This document shows positions 34,750-44,405 of a DNA stretch of 64,000 nucleotides, one piece after another. The notes under the pieces are model-generated. The model saw only the letters and a list, made by a program, of their open reading frames with translations, was not told the origin of the DNA and did not search any database. The position numbers were made by a program, and so were the translations under genes. The stretch's first letter is position 1, and every line of letters starts with the position of its first letter. The DNA is from Mycobacterium sp. DL99 (GTDB lineage Bacteria > Actinomycetota > Actinomycetes > Mycobacteriales > Mycobacteriaceae): NCBI RefSeq assembly GCF_004762045.1, contig NZ_SJOM01000007.1:5135798-5199797 (forward strand). Reading direction: 5' to 3'.

Positions 34750-36896
34750 TGTCAGTACCTACCCTCGATTCACCGTCCGCCGCTCAGTCGAAACCCACTG
34801 GTTCCACGCGAATCAAGGGCGGTCTGCTGGACCCGAAGATGCTGTGGAAGTCGACGCCCGATGCGCTGCGCAAGCTCAACCCACGCACGCTGTGGCGCAA
34901 CCCCGTCATGTTCATCGTCGAGATCGGCGCGGTCTGGAGCACCATCCTGGCCGTCCTCAACCCATCCTGGTTCTCCGGGCTGATCGTCATCTGGCTATGG
35001 CTGACGGTCATCTTCGCCAACCTGGCCGAGGCCGTCGCCGAGGGGCGCGGCAAGGCCCAGGCCGAGTCGCTGCGGAAGACCAAGACCTCCACCATGGCCC
35101 GCCGGCTGACGGGCTGGGCTCCGGGTAACCCCGGCCGCGAAGAAGAGGTCGCCGCTCCGCTGCTGCAGCAGGGCGATGTCGTCGTGGTCGAGGCCGGCCA
35201 GGTCATCCCCGGAGACGGCGATGTCGTGGAAGGCATTGCCTCGGTGGATGAATCGGCGATCACCGGTGAATCGGCCCCCGTCATCCGGGAGTCCGGTGGC
35301 GACCGGAGCGCCGTCACCGGCGGCACCACGGTGTTGAGTGACCGCATCGTCGTGCAGATCACCCAGAAGCCCGGCGAGAGCTTCATCGACCGGATGATCA
35401 ACCTCGTCGAGGGCGCCAACCGGCAGAAGACCCCCAACGAGATCGCGCTCAACATCCTGCTGGCCTCGTTGACGATCATCTTCGTCTTCGCCGTCGCGAC
35501 CCTGCAGCCGCTGGCCATCTTCTCCAAGGTCAACAACCCGGGCGTCGCAGACACCCTCGCGCTCAACGGAAACGGCATCTCGGGCATCGTCATGGTGTCG
35601 CTGCTGGTGTGCCTGATCCCCACCACCATCGGCGCCCTGCTCTCGGCGATCGGCATCGCCGGCATGGACCGGCTGGTGCAGCGCAACGTGCTGGCCATGT
35701 CCGGCCGCGCCGTCGAGGCAGCCGGCGACGTCAACACCCTGCTGCTCGACAAGACCGGAACCATCACGCTCGGCAACCGCCAGGCCGCGGCCTTCGTACC
35801 GCTGTCCGGTGTCGCCGAAGCCCAACTGGCCGATGCGGCACAGCTGTCCAGCCTGGCCGACGAGACCCCCGAGGGCCGCTCGATCGTGGTGTTCGCCAAG
35901 CAGCAGTACGGTCTGCGGGGTCGCACACCCGGTGAACTCGACCAGGCGCACTGGGTGGAATTCAGCGCCAACACCCGGATGTCCGGCGTCGACCTCTCCG
36001 GCGACCACCGGCTGCGCAAGGGCGCGGCGGGCGCGGTCGCCGAATGGATCCGCTCCGAAGGCGGCCTGGTACCAACCGAACTCGGCGACATCGTGGACGG
36101 GATCTCCGCCGCCGGCGGCACGCCGCTGGTGGTCGGACATGTGGTCGACGGCAAGGCCGAAGTGCTCGGCGTCATCCACCTCAAGGACGTCGTCAAGCAG
36201 GGCATGCGGGAACGCTTCGACGAGATGCGCCGCATGGGCATCCGCACCGTGATGATCACCGGAGACAATCCGTTGACCGCCAAGGCCATCGCCGACGAGG
36301 CCGGTGTGGACGACTTCCTCGCCGAGGCCACGCCCGAGGACAAGATGGCGCTGATCAAGAAGGAGCAGGCCGGCGGCAAGCTCGTCGCCATGACCGGTGA
36401 CGGCACCAACGACGCACCCGCACTGGCCCAGGCCGACGTCGGCGTCGCGATGAACAGCGGCACCTCGGCGGCCAAAGAGGCCGGAAACATGGTCGATCTC
36501 GACTCCGACCCGACCAAGCTCATCGAGATCGTCGAGATCGGCAAGCAGTTGCTGATCACCCGCGGGGCACTGACCACCTTCTCGATCGCCAACGACATCG
36601 CGAAGTACTTCGCGATCATCCCGGCGTTGTTCGTGGCCCTGTTCCCCGGCCTGGATCTGCTGAACATCATGCGGCTGCACAGCCCGCAATCGGCGATCCT
36701 GTCCGCGGTGATCTTCAACGCGATCATCATCGTGGCGCTGATCCCGTTGGCACTCAAGGGTGTTCGATACACCCCCAGCAGTGCGTCCAAGCTGTTGAGC
36801 CGCAACCTCTACGTGTACGGCCTCGGCGGCATCATCGCACCGTTCATCGGCATCAAGTTGATCGACTTGGTGGTCCAACTCTTCCCGGGAATGTGA
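34749..36896 (+). CDS. kdpB: KdpB, catalytic P-type ATPase subunit
   Basis: 715 aa. The phosphorylation site is DKTGTITLGN, the actuator loop is SAITGESAPV, the hinge is MTGDGTNDAPALAQADVGVAMNSGT, and the membrane part includes LVCLIPTTIGALLSAIGIAGMDRL. Couples ATP hydrolysis to K+ movement through KdpA. Very long antisense open frames lie opposite this gene and are composition artefacts. Confidence 0.96.
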   Translation: MSVPTLDSPSAAQSKPTGSTRIKGGLLDPKMLWKSTPDALRKLNPRTLWRNPVMFIVEIGAVWSTILAVLNPSWFSGLIVIWLWLTVIFANLAEAVAEGRGKAQAESLRKTKTSTMARRLTGWAPGNPGREEEVAAPLLQQGDVVVVEAGQVIPGDGDVVEGIASVDESAITGESAPVIRESGGDRSAVTGGTTVLSDRIVVQITQKPGESFIDRMINLVEGANRQKTPNEIALNILLASLTIIFVFAVATLQPLAIFSKVNNPGVADTLALNGNGISGIVMVSLLVCLIPTTIGALLSAIGIAGMDRLVQRNVLAMSGRAVEAAGDVNTLLLDKTGTITLGNRQAAAFVPLSGVAEAQLADAAQLSSLADETPEGRSIVVFAKQQYGLRGRTPGELDQAHWVEFSANTRMSGVDLSGDHRLRKGAAGAVAEWIRSEGGLVPTELGDIVDGISAAGGTPLVVGHVVDGKAEVLGVIHLKDVVKQGMRERFDEMRRMGIRTVMITGDNPLTAKAIADEAGVDDFLAEATPEDKMALIKKEQAGGKLVAMTGDGTNDAPALAQADVGVAMNSGTSAAKEAGNMVDLDSDPTKLIEIVEIGKQLLITRGALTTFSIANDIAKYFAIIPALFVALFPGLDLLNIMRLHSPQSAILSAVIFNAIIIVALIPLALKGVRYTPSSASKLLSRNLYVYGLGGIIAPFIGIKLIDLVVQLFPGM

Positions 36897-36897
36897 C

Positions 36898-37758
36898 ATG
36901 AAATTCTCCAACCTGCTTCGCCAACATGCAGCCGCCCTGCGGGCCCTGCTGGTGCTCACGGTGATCCTGGGTATCGGCTATCCGGTCTTCATCTGGCTGG
37001 TGGCTCAGATCCCGGGGCTACGCGACCGGGCCGACGGATCGCTGATCGATATGAACGGAAAGCCGGTGGGCAGCAGCCTGATCGGTCAGTCCTTCACCGA
37101 CGCCGACGGCAATCCCCTGCCCCGCTACTTCCAGAGCCGTCCGTCGATGGCCGGTGACGGGTATGACCCCATGGCCACCAGCGCGAGCAACCTCGGCCCG
37201 GAAAGCGTCGTCGATACTCCGGACAAGCCGAGCCTGCTCACCCAGGTGTGCTCTCGCAGCGCCGCCGTCGGCGAGCTCGACGGCGTCGACGGCGCCCGCC
37301 CGTTCTGCACCGGAGGCGGCGTCGGCGCGGTGCTGTCGGTGATCGGGCCGCGGGACGCCCGCGGAAACGTCGTGCACCCGACTCAGGTGGTCAGCGTCAA
37401 CGAGCCGTGCGACACCACGAAGACGCCGTTCCTGAACAGCTATGAGGGCGTGCGGGTCGAATGTGCAAAGGCGGGCGAGGACTACAGCGCCGGCCAGATC
37501 GTGCCGATCCGCGGCAGCGCGCCTGCCGATCCGCAGGTGCCGGCCGACGCGGTGACCGCCAGCGGCAGCGGGCTCGACCCGCACATCTCGTTGGCTTACG
37601 CGGATCTGCAGGTCAACCGGGTGGCCAAGGCCCGCGGTCTCAACCCCGATCTGGTCCGCGCCATGGTCGGCCAGCACACCGACGGACGCACCCTCGGTTT
37701 CTTCGGCGAACCGCGGGTCAACGTGCTCGAACTCAACATCGCCCTCGACTCGCTGTAG
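36898..37758 (+). CDS. kdpC: KdpC, with a cysteine-containing insertion
   Basis: 286 aa; typical KdpC is about 190 aa. The N-terminal membrane helix and GKPVGSSLIGQSF plus YFQSRPS are canonical, as is the C-terminal part from DAVTASGSGLDPHIS to LNIALDSL. Between them, about residues 102–205, lies an extra segment of roughly 100 aa containing Cys118, Cys137, Cys171 and Cys189. KdpC sits on the outside of the membrane, so two disulfides are possible. Similar insertions may exist in other actinobacteria; the role is unknown. Confidence 0.93.
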   Translation: MKFSNLLRQHAAALRALLVLTVILGIGYPVFIWLVAQIPGLRDRADGSLIDMNGKPVGSSLIGQSFTDADGNPLPRYFQSRPSMAGDGYDPMATSASNLGPESVVDTPDKPSLLTQVCSRSAAVGELDGVDGARPFCTGGGVGAVLSVIGPRDARGNVVHPTQVVSVNEPCDTTKTPFLNSYEGVRVECAKAGEDYSAGQIVPIRGSAPADPQVPADAVTASGSGLDPHISLAYADLQVNRVAKARGLNPDLVRAMVGQHTDGRTLGFFGEPRVNVLELNIALDSL

Positions 37759-37777
37759 GCACGAGGATGATGGTCTT

Positions 37778-40315
37778 GTGAACACGCCGTCGACCGGCCC
37801 CGCCAAACGCGGAGAGCTGCGCATATATCTGGGCGCAGCTCCCGGCGTGGGCAAGACCTACGCGATGCTCGGCGAGGCGCACCGCAGGCTCGAACGCGGC
37901 ACCGACGTGGTTGCCGCGGTGGTCGAAACGCACGGGCGCAAGAAAACCGCCGATCTGCTCGACGGCATCGAGACCATTCCGCCGCGCTACGTCGAGTACC
38001 GGGGAGGCCAGTTCCCCGAACTCGACGTAGCTGCGGTGCTGGCCCGCCATCCGCAGGTGGTGTTGGTCGACGAGCTCGCCCACACCAACACCCCGGGCAG
38101 CAAGAACCCCAAGCGCTGGCAAGACGTCGAGGAACTGCTCGACGCCGGGATCACCGTGATCACGACCGTCAACGTCCAGCACCTGGAAAGCCTCAACGAT
38201 GTGGTCACCCAGATCACCGGAATCGAGCAGCAGGAGAAGGTTCCCGACGAGGTGGTCCGGGCAGCCGACCAGATCGAGCTGGTCGACATCACCCCGGAGG
38301 CGCTGCGCCGCAGGCTGTCCCACGGCAACGTGTACGCACCCGAACGTGTCGACGCCGCCCTGTCGAACTACTTCCGGCGCGGAAACCTCACCGCGCTGCG
38401 AGAACTGGCCCTGCTGTGGCTGGCCGACCAGGTCGACGCCGCACTGGCCAAGTACCGCGCCGACAACAAGATCACCGACACCTGGGAAGCCCGCGAACGC
38501 GTGGTGGTCGCCGTCACCGGCGGCAGCGAGTCGGAAACGCTGGTGCGCAGGGCATCCCGCATCGCCTCGAAATCAAGTGCCGAACTCATGGTGGTGCACG
38601 TCGTTCGCGGGGACGGACTGTCGGGTGTCTCGGCCCCCCAGATGGGCAAGGTGCGAGAGCTGGCCCTGAGCCTGGGTGCCACCCTGCACACCGTCGTCGG
38701 AGACGACGTACCCACGGCGCTACTGGATTTCGCGCGCGAACGCAACGCCACCCAGTTGGTGCTCGGCACGTCGAGGCGGTCCCGGTGGGCCCGGATGTTC
38801 GACGAGGGCATCGGTGCCGCCGTGGTGCAGCACTCGGGCAAGATCGACGTGCACATGGTGACCCATGAGCAGGCCCGCCGCGGCTTCGGCTGGTCGACGG
38901 CCACCCCACGGCAGCGCCACATCGCGTCCTGGCTTGCCAGCCTTGTGGTTCCGTCGGCCATCTGCGTGGCGATCGTGACCCTGCTGGACCCCTACCTCGG
39001 GGTCAGCGGCGAGAGCGCCCTGTTCTTCATCGGCGTGCTGATCGTCGCACTCCTCGGCGGCGTCGCACCTGCCGGACTGTCAGCCCTGCTGTCCGGGCTG
39101 CTGCTGAACTACTTCCTGGTCGACCCGCGTCACACGTTCACCATCTCCGAACCCGACAGCGCGGTCACCGTCGTCGTACTGCTGTTGGTCGCGGTGGCGG
39201 TCGCGGCGCTGGTCGACGGCGCCGCGAGCCGGGCCCGCGAAGCCAGGAAGGCCTCGCAGGAAGCCGAGCTGTTGACGCTGTTCGCCGGGTCGGTGCTGCG
39301 CGGTGCCGACCTGACCACCCTGCTGGAACGGCTGCAAGAGACGTACTCCCAACGGGCGGTGAGCCTGCTGCGGGAACACAATGGGACCGCAGAGATCGTG
39401 GCCTGCGTCGGCACCAAGCCGTGTGCCGACGTGGACACCGCCGACACCGCGATCGAAGTCGGGGACGACGAGTTCTGGCTGCTGATGTCGGGACGCAAAC
39501 TGGCCGCGCGGGATCGCCGCGTGCTGAGCGCCGTCGCCAAACAGGCTGCCGGACTGGTCAAACAGCGCGAGCTCACCGAGGAGGCCGGCAAGGCCGAGGC
39601 CATCGCGCAGGCCGATGAACTGCGCCGCTCGCTGCTCTCCGCGGTCAGCCATGACCTGCGCACCCCGCTGGCCGCGGCCAAGGCGGCGGCCAGCAGCCTG
39701 CGCAGCGAGGACATCGACTTCTCGGACGAGGACACCGCTGAACTACTGGCCACCATCGAGGAATCCGTCGACGCACTCACCGCGCTCGTCGGCAACCTAC
39801 TGGACTCCTCGCGGCTGTCTGCCGGAGTGGTCCGCCCCGAGCTGCGCCGGGTGTACCTGGAGGAGACGACGCAGCGCGCGCTGCTGGGAATCAGCAAGGG
39901 TGCCACCGGATTCACCCGCGAGGGTCTGGACCGGGTGAAGGTCGAGGTCGGTGATGCCGTCGCGATGGCCGACGCCGGGCTGCTGGAGCGGGTGCTGGCC
40001 AATCTGATCGACAACGCCCTGCGGTATGCCCCTGACGGGCCGATCCGGGTCAGCGCCGGGCAGGTGGCCGACCGGGTACTGATCGCGGTCATCGACGAGG
40101 GGCCCGGAATGCCGCGCGGGGCCGAGGAACAACTGTTCGCGCCGTTCCAGCGCCTCGGCGATCACAACACCAGCATCGGCGTCGGGCTGGGCCTGTCCGT
40201 TGCCCGCGGCTTCGTCGAAGCCATGGGCGGGACCATCTCGGCGACCGATACCCCCGGCGGTGGCCTGACCGTCGAAATCGACCTTGCTGCACCGCCGAAG
40301 GACGAATCAGCATGA
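37778..40315 (+). CDS. kdpD: KdpD, sensor histidine kinase
   Basis: 845 aa, GTG start. The N-terminal KdpD domain has a Walker A-like GAAPGVGKTYAML and DELAHTNTPGS; a Usp domain (about 250–365) is the known c-di-AMP-binding region in some species. Four membrane helices (about 390–490), a GAF-like region, then the kinase core with SHDLRTPLAAAKAA (phospho-His), NLIDNALRYAPDG and GVGLGLSVARGFV. It senses K+ limitation and turgor or ionic signals. In M. tuberculosis kdpDE diverges from kdpFABC; here all lie on one strand. Confidence 0.95.
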   Translation: MNTPSTGPAKRGELRIYLGAAPGVGKTYAMLGEAHRRLERGTDVVAAVVETHGRKKTADLLDGIETIPPRYVEYRGGQFPELDVAAVLARHPQVVLVDELAHTNTPGSKNPKRWQDVEELLDAGITVITTVNVQHLESLNDVVTQITGIEQQEKVPDEVVRAADQIELVDITPEALRRRLSHGNVYAPERVDAALSNYFRRGNLTALRELALLWLADQVDAALAKYRADNKITDTWEARERVVVAVTGGSESETLVRRASRIASKSSAELMVVHVVRGDGLSGVSAPQMGKVRELALSLGATLHTVVGDDVPTALLDFARERNATQLVLGTSRRSRWARMFDEGIGAAVVQHSGKIDVHMVTHEQARRGFGWSTATPRQRHIASWLASLVVPSAICVAIVTLLDPYLGVSGESALFFIGVLIVALLGGVAPAGLSALLSGLLLNYFLVDPRHTFTISEPDSAVTVVVLLLVAVAVAALVDGAASRAREARKASQEAELLTLFAGSVLRGADLTTLLERLQETYSQRAVSLLREHNGTAEIVACVGTKPCADVDTADTAIEVGDDEFWLLMSGRKLAARDRRVLSAVAKQAAGLVKQRELTEEAGKAEAIAQADELRRSLLSAVSHDLRTPLAAAKAAASSLRSEDIDFSDEDTAELLATIEESVDALTALVGNLLDSSRLSAGVVRPELRRVYLEETTQRALLGISKGATGFTREGLDRVKVEVGDAVAMADAGLLERVLANLIDNALRYAPDGPIRVSAGQVADRVLIAVIDEGPGMPRGAEEQLFAPFQRLGDHNTSIGVGLGLSVARGFVEAMGGTISATDTPGGGLTVEIDLAAPPKDESA

Positions 40316-41013
40316 CATCCACCAATCCCGCCAAGACCCGCGTCCTGGTGATCGACGACGAACCGCAGATCCTCCGTGCGCTGCGGATCAACCTGTCGGT
40401 GCGCGGCTACGAGGTCGACACCGCCACCAACGGCGGGCAGGGCCTGCGCTCCGCCGCTGATCACCGGCCCGATGTGATCGTGCTCGATCTCGGCCTGCCC
40501 GACATGTCGGGCATCGAGGTGCTGGCCGGCCTTCGCGGTTGGCTGTCGGCACCGGTGATCGTGCTCTCGGCCCGCACCGACTCGTCCGACAAGGTGGAGG
40601 CGCTCGATGCCGGCGCCGATGACTACGTCACCAAACCCTTTGGCATGGACGAGTTCCTGGCCCGGCTGCGCGCCGCGGTGCGCCGCGGCGCGGCGGCGTC
40701 CGAAACCGATGAGCCCGTCATCGAAACCTCCTCGTTCACCGTCGATCTCGCGTCCAAGAAGGTGACCAAGAACAACCACGAGGTGCACCTGACCCCCACC
40801 GAGTGGGGCATGCTGGAGATGCTGGTGCGCAACCGAGGCAAGTTGGTGGGCCGCGAAGAACTGCTGCGCGAAGTGTGGGGACCGGCCTACGCGAAGGAAA
40901 CCCACTATCTGCGGGTCTATCTGGCGCAGCTGCGTCGCAAGCTCGAGAATGATCCGTCACATCCGGTGCACCTGCTGACCGAGGCGGGGATGGGGTACCG
41001 CTTCCAGGAGTGA
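40312..41013 (+). CDS. kdpE: KdpE, OmpR-family response regulator
   Basis: 233 aa, overlapping kdpD by 4 bp. The receiver domain has LVIDDEPQ, phospho-Asp in VIVLDLGLPDMSG, and the Lys in DYVTKPFG; the winged helix includes LTPTEWGMLEMLVRNRGKLV and LRVYLAQLRRKLE. Activates kdp transcription. Its stop is followed 10 bp later by a 58-bp palindrome. Confidence 0.96.
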   Translation: MTSTNPAKTRVLVIDDEPQILRALRINLSVRGYEVDTATNGGQGLRSAADHRPDVIVLDLGLPDMSGIEVLAGLRGWLSAPVIVLSARTDSSDKVEALDAGADDYVTKPFGMDEFLARLRAAVRRGAAASETDEPVIETSSFTVDLASKKVTKNNHEVHLTPTEWGMLEMLVRNRGKLVGREELLREVWGPAYAKETHYLRVYLAQLRRKLENDPSHPVHLLTEAGMGYRFQE

Positions 41014-41023
41014 CTTCTTCCGC

Positions 41024-41081
41024 CGAGCAGACGTAAAACTGCCCCTTTTCACGTGAAAAGGGGCAGTTTTACGTCTGCTCG
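41024..41081. repeat. 58-bp perfect palindrome, dispersed hairpin repeat and bidirectional terminator (copy 1)
   Basis: Every base from 41024 to 41081 pairs with its mirror position about the centre 41052/41053. Arms begin CGAGCAGACGTAAAACTGCC and the centre is TTTTCACGTGAAAA, itself palindromic. It lies between the convergent kdpE and P450 genes; the flanks TTCCGC (left) and GCGCTA (right) recur at the second copy, where GCGCTA again contains the TAG stop of the minus-strand gene. Confidence 0.9.
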
Positions 41082-41083
41082 CG

Positions 41084-42274
41084 CTAAGTGGTGACCAGCA
41101 TCGGTAACCGCTCCCACCCACGCACCGTCGACGTGGGTGACAACGCCGCATCGTCGAGATCCACGTCCCAGTCTGGGAATCGGGTGAGTATCTCGTCGAG
41201 CGCGATGCGGGCCTCGATGCGGGCCAGCGCGGCACCCAGGCAGAAATGCGCTCCGTGCCCGAACGCCAGGTGCATACCGATGTCGCGGTGGATGTCGAAA
41301 CGGTCCGGTTCGGCGTAGCGGCGCTCGTCGCGGTTGGCCGCGGCCATCACGATCAACAATGCGCTGCCGGCGGGAACCGTGTGCCCGTGCCACTCGGCAT
41401 CGACTGCCAGGGAGCGGGCCGCATGCGGCGCCGGGTTCTCGAACCGCAGGATCTCCTCAATTGCGTTGGGCACCAATGACCGGTCGCGCACCAATTCCCG
41501 GCGCTGATCCGGATGCTCGGCGAGCACCTTGACCGTCCATCCGATCAGCCGGGCACTGGTTTCGTTGCCCGCCCCGGCGATGACGTGCACATAGGTCAGC
41601 AGTTCGCGCCGGGTCAGCCGGCGCCGGGTGCCGGTCTGGTCTTCGAACTCGACATTGAGCAGGTCGGTCATGATGTCGTCGGACGGATGTTCGACGCGCC
41701 AGTCGATGTAGTCGGCGAAAGCCCCGCCCAGCGCCATGTTCTGTTCGTTGATCCGCATGCCGCGTCCGGCCTTGGTGCGCATGTTGGCATTGCTCATCTC
41801 GCGGATCGCGATCTGGTCGGCGTCGGGAATGCCCATCAGCATGCTGATCACCCGCATCGGCATCTGCGCGGCGAACTCACTGATCACATCGAACCGCCCG
41901 GCGCCGGTCAGCGGATCGAGGTACTCGGTGCAGTACACCCGGATCGCCGGTTCCAGTGCGGCCACCTTGCGCGGGGTGAACACCCGCGACATCAGGGTGC
42001 GGTGGATGGTGTGGCTGGGCGGATCCTCGGCGACGACGATGCCGGGCGGCATCTCGACACCGGACTTGATGAATTCCAGGACATTGCCCCGCCCGGAGAT
42101 GAAGGTGTCGCGGTCGATCAGAGCCCGCTCGACATCCCCGTAGCGACTGACCGCGAAGAAATCGTGCGTTGCGTTGTAATACAGCGGCGCCTCGTCCCGC
42201 AACCGGCGGTAGGTCGGATAAGGGTCGCGCGCGATCTCGACGTTGTACGGGTCGTAGTCGATGTCGACAGTCAT
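41084..42274 (-). CDS. Cytochrome P450
   Basis: 396 aa from the ATG at 42274 (MTVDIDYDPYNVEIARDPYP). The heme-ligand loop is FGHGAHFCLGAALARIEA, the I-helix oxygen-activation motif AGAGNETSAR, and ExxR is EEILRFENPAPHAAR. Typical bacterial class I P450 needing a ferredoxin. No ferredoxin gene is adjacent. It diverges from the acyl-CoA synthetase. Its TAG stop (41084–41086) lies in the flank of the palindromic repeat. Substrate unknown. Confidence 0.92.
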   Translation of the reverse strand: MTVDIDYDPYNVEIARDPYPTYRRLRDEAPLYYNATHDFFAVSRYGDVERALIDRDTFISGRGNVLEFIKSGVEMPPGIVVAEDPPSHTIHRTLMSRVFTPRKVAALEPAIRVYCTEYLDPLTGAGRFDVISEFAAQMPMRVISMLMGIPDADQIAIREMSNANMRTKAGRGMRINEQNMALGGAFADYIDWRVEHPSDDIMTDLLNVEFEDQTGTRRRLTRRELLTYVHVIAGAGNETSARLIGWTVKVLAEHPDQRRELVRDRSLVPNAIEEILRFENPAPHAARSLAVDAEWHGHTVPAGSALLIVMAAANRDERRYAEPDRFDIHRDIGMHLAFGHGAHFCLGAALARIEARIALDEILTRFPDWDVDLDDAALSPTSTVRGWERLPMLVTT

Positions 42275-42454
42275 GCCGGCTCCTCGTCGTCCCGGCAATC
42301 CTGACCCCGGCCACCCGCATCGGCGTGAGTACCGCGCTACCCGAATTGCCGCGCAACGACCGGTGACCGCGCGTGAGCGACCACCGGGCGCGGGCAGGCC
42401 ACCGACCAGCGACAATCACCGATTTCGACTGGCCGGACACGCTACGGTGCCGGT

Positions 42455-44335
42455 ATGTCAGGTGATCGTGCCCTTTATCGTGGTCTCTTCGAGGCCAGCC
42501 TCAACGACCCGGCCGCCTTCTGGGCCGACGCCGCCAAAGCGGTGACCTGGACGTCCGAGCCGCAGCGCATACTCGACGACACCAACCCGCCGTTCTACCG
42601 CTGGTTCCCTGACGGTGAGCTCAACACCTGCGCCAATGCCCTGGACCGGCACGTCGCCGAGCGCGGCGATCAGACCGCGCTGATCTACGATTCCCCCGTC
42701 ACCGGCACCAAAGCCACGTACACCTACCGCGAGTTGCGCGACGCCACCGCCCGGTTCGCCGGGGCCTTGCGCGGGCTCGGGGTGAACAAGGGCGATCTGG
42801 TGGTGATCTACATGCCGATGGTGCCCGAGGCCGTCATCGCAATGCTGGCCTGCGCCCGGCTCGGCGCGGTGCACTCGGTGGTGTTCGGCGGGTTCGCCGC
42901 GCACGAACTGGCCGCCCGGATCGACGATGCCCGCCCGGTGGTCGTGGTGAGCGCGTCCTGCGGCATCGAGCCGACGCGCATCGTCGAGTACAAGCCCATG
43001 CTGGACGCGGCACTGGAGATCGCCGAGCACAAGCCCCGGGCCTGCGTCATCCTGCAACGCGAGCAGTGTCCGTGCGAGCTGATCGACGGGCGCGATCACG
43101 ACTGGCAGCAACTGATGGCCGACGCCGCACCGGCCGATCCGGTGCCGGTGGCCGCGACCGACCCGCTGTACGTGCTCTACACGTCGGGCACCACCGGTAA
43201 ACCCAAGGGCATCGTCCGCGACAACGGCGGGCACGCGGTGGCCCTGCTGTGGAGCATGCGCCACATCTACGACGTGGCGCCGGGCGATGTGTTCTGGGCC
43301 GCCTCCGACGTCGGCTGGGTGGTCGGCCACTCCTACATCGTGTACGCGCCATTGCTTTTGGGCGCGACAACCGTTCTCTACGAAGGCAAACCGATCGGCA
43401 CCCCCGACGCCGGGGCGTTCTGGCGAGTGGCCGCCGAGTACGGCGTCAAGGCGCTGTTCACCGCCCCGACCGCGATCCGCGCGATCAAAAAGGAAGATCC
43501 CGACGCCACACGTCTGGCCGATTACGACCTGTCCGGGCTCAAGTACCTGTTCCAGGCCGGCGAGCGCCTCGACCCCGACACCTATCACTGGGCCGCCGAC
43601 AAACTCGGCATCCCCGTGGTAGACCACTGGTGGCAGACCGAAACCGGTTGGGCCATAGCTGCAGATCCGATGGGCGTCGAGCCTCTACCGATCAAGGCCG
43701 GCTCGGCCACGGTGCCGATGCCCGGCTACGACGTACAGATCCTGCGTTCCGACGGCACCCGGTGCGAGGCCGACGAGGAAGGCGCCATCTGCATCAAGCT
43801 GCCGCTGCCCCCGGGCACACTGCCCACACTGTGGGGCGACGACCACCGCTACGTCGCGGCCTATCTGTCGGCGTTCACCGGGTACTACCTCACCGGCGAC
43901 GGCGGCTACGTGGACTCCGACGGCTACCTCTTCGTGATGGGCCGCACCGACGACGTGATCAACGTTGCCGGACACCGGTTGTCGACCGGATCGATCGAGG
44001 CCGTGCTGGCCGACCATCCCTCGGTGGCCGAATGCGCGGTGATCGGTGTCGCCGACGAACTCAAGGGACAGGTGCCGCGCGGCTTCGTGGTGCTCAAGAC
44101 CGGGGCCTCGACTGAGGGGATCACCCAGGAGCTCGTCGACCGGGTGCGGGAAAACATCGGCGCGGTGGCGGTTTTCAAGAAGGTCGACGTGGTCGCGGCG
44201 CTGCCGAAGACCCGTTCGGGCAAGATCCTGCGCAAGACCATGCGGGGTATCGCCGACGGCCTGGACGAGCCGGTGCCCTCCACCATCGAGGATCCCGCGG
44301 TGCTCGACGCGCTCAAGGACGTCCTGCGCCCCTGA
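42455..44335 (+). CDS. prpE: Propionyl-CoA synthetase-type acyl-CoA ligase
   Basis: 626 aa. AMP-forming ligase motifs: YTSGTTGKPKGIVRDNGGH, HWWQTETGW, YYLTGDGGYVDSDGY, RTDDVINVAGHRLSTG and the catalytic-Lys region KTRSGKILRK. Length and the N-terminal ACAS domain (YRGLFEASLNDPAAFWADAA), together with the VRDNGGH variant, favour PrpE over Acs. Converts propionate (and less well acetate) to the CoA ester. Monocistronic; copy 2 of the palindrome follows directly. Confidence 0.82.
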   Translation: MSGDRALYRGLFEASLNDPAAFWADAAKAVTWTSEPQRILDDTNPPFYRWFPDGELNTCANALDRHVAERGDQTALIYDSPVTGTKATYTYRELRDATARFAGALRGLGVNKGDLVVIYMPMVPEAVIAMLACARLGAVHSVVFGGFAAHELAARIDDARPVVVVSASCGIEPTRIVEYKPMLDAALEIAEHKPRACVILQREQCPCELIDGRDHDWQQLMADAAPADPVPVAATDPLYVLYTSGTTGKPKGIVRDNGGHAVALLWSMRHIYDVAPGDVFWAASDVGWVVGHSYIVYAPLLLGATTVLYEGKPIGTPDAGAFWRVAAEYGVKALFTAPTAIRAIKKEDPDATRLADYDLSGLKYLFQAGERLDPDTYHWAADKLGIPVVDHWWQTETGWAIAADPMGVEPLPIKAGSATVPMPGYDVQILRSDGTRCEADEEGAICIKLPLPPGTLPTLWGDDHRYVAAYLSAFTGYYLTGDGGYVDSDGYLFVMGRTDDVINVAGHRLSTGSIEAVLADHPSVAECAVIGVADELKGQVPRGFVVLKTGASTEGITQELVDRVRENIGAVAVFKKVDVVAALPKTRSGKILRKTMRGIADGLDEPVPSTIEDPAVLDALKDVLRP

Positions 44336-44345
44336 GGCCTTCCGC

Positions 44346-44403
44346 CGAGCAGACGTAAAACTGCCCCAAATCCACTAATTTTGGGCAGTTTTGCGTCTGC
44401 TCG
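44346..44403. repeat. 58-bp hairpin repeat and bidirectional terminator (copy 2)
   Basis: Same length and arm sequence as the copy at 41024–41081 (CGAGCAGACGTAAAACTGCC on the left, its complement with one T/C change on the right) with a different centre. It sits between the convergent prpE and ctpD genes. Left flank TTCCGC and right flank GCGCTA are identical to copy 1, and the ctpD TAG stop again falls in the right flank. Confidence 0.88.
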
Positions 44404-44405
44404 CG

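Noticed and set aside
34784..36959. Antisense open frames of about 650–670 codons opposite kdpB
   Set aside because: kdpB motifs are unmistakable; the reverse frames are Ser/Arg/His-rich shadow translations of a GC-rich gene.
41024..41081. Palindrome as a transposon end or integration site
   Set aside because: No transposase, target duplication or integrase nearby; location between convergent genes fits a terminator-like repeat better.
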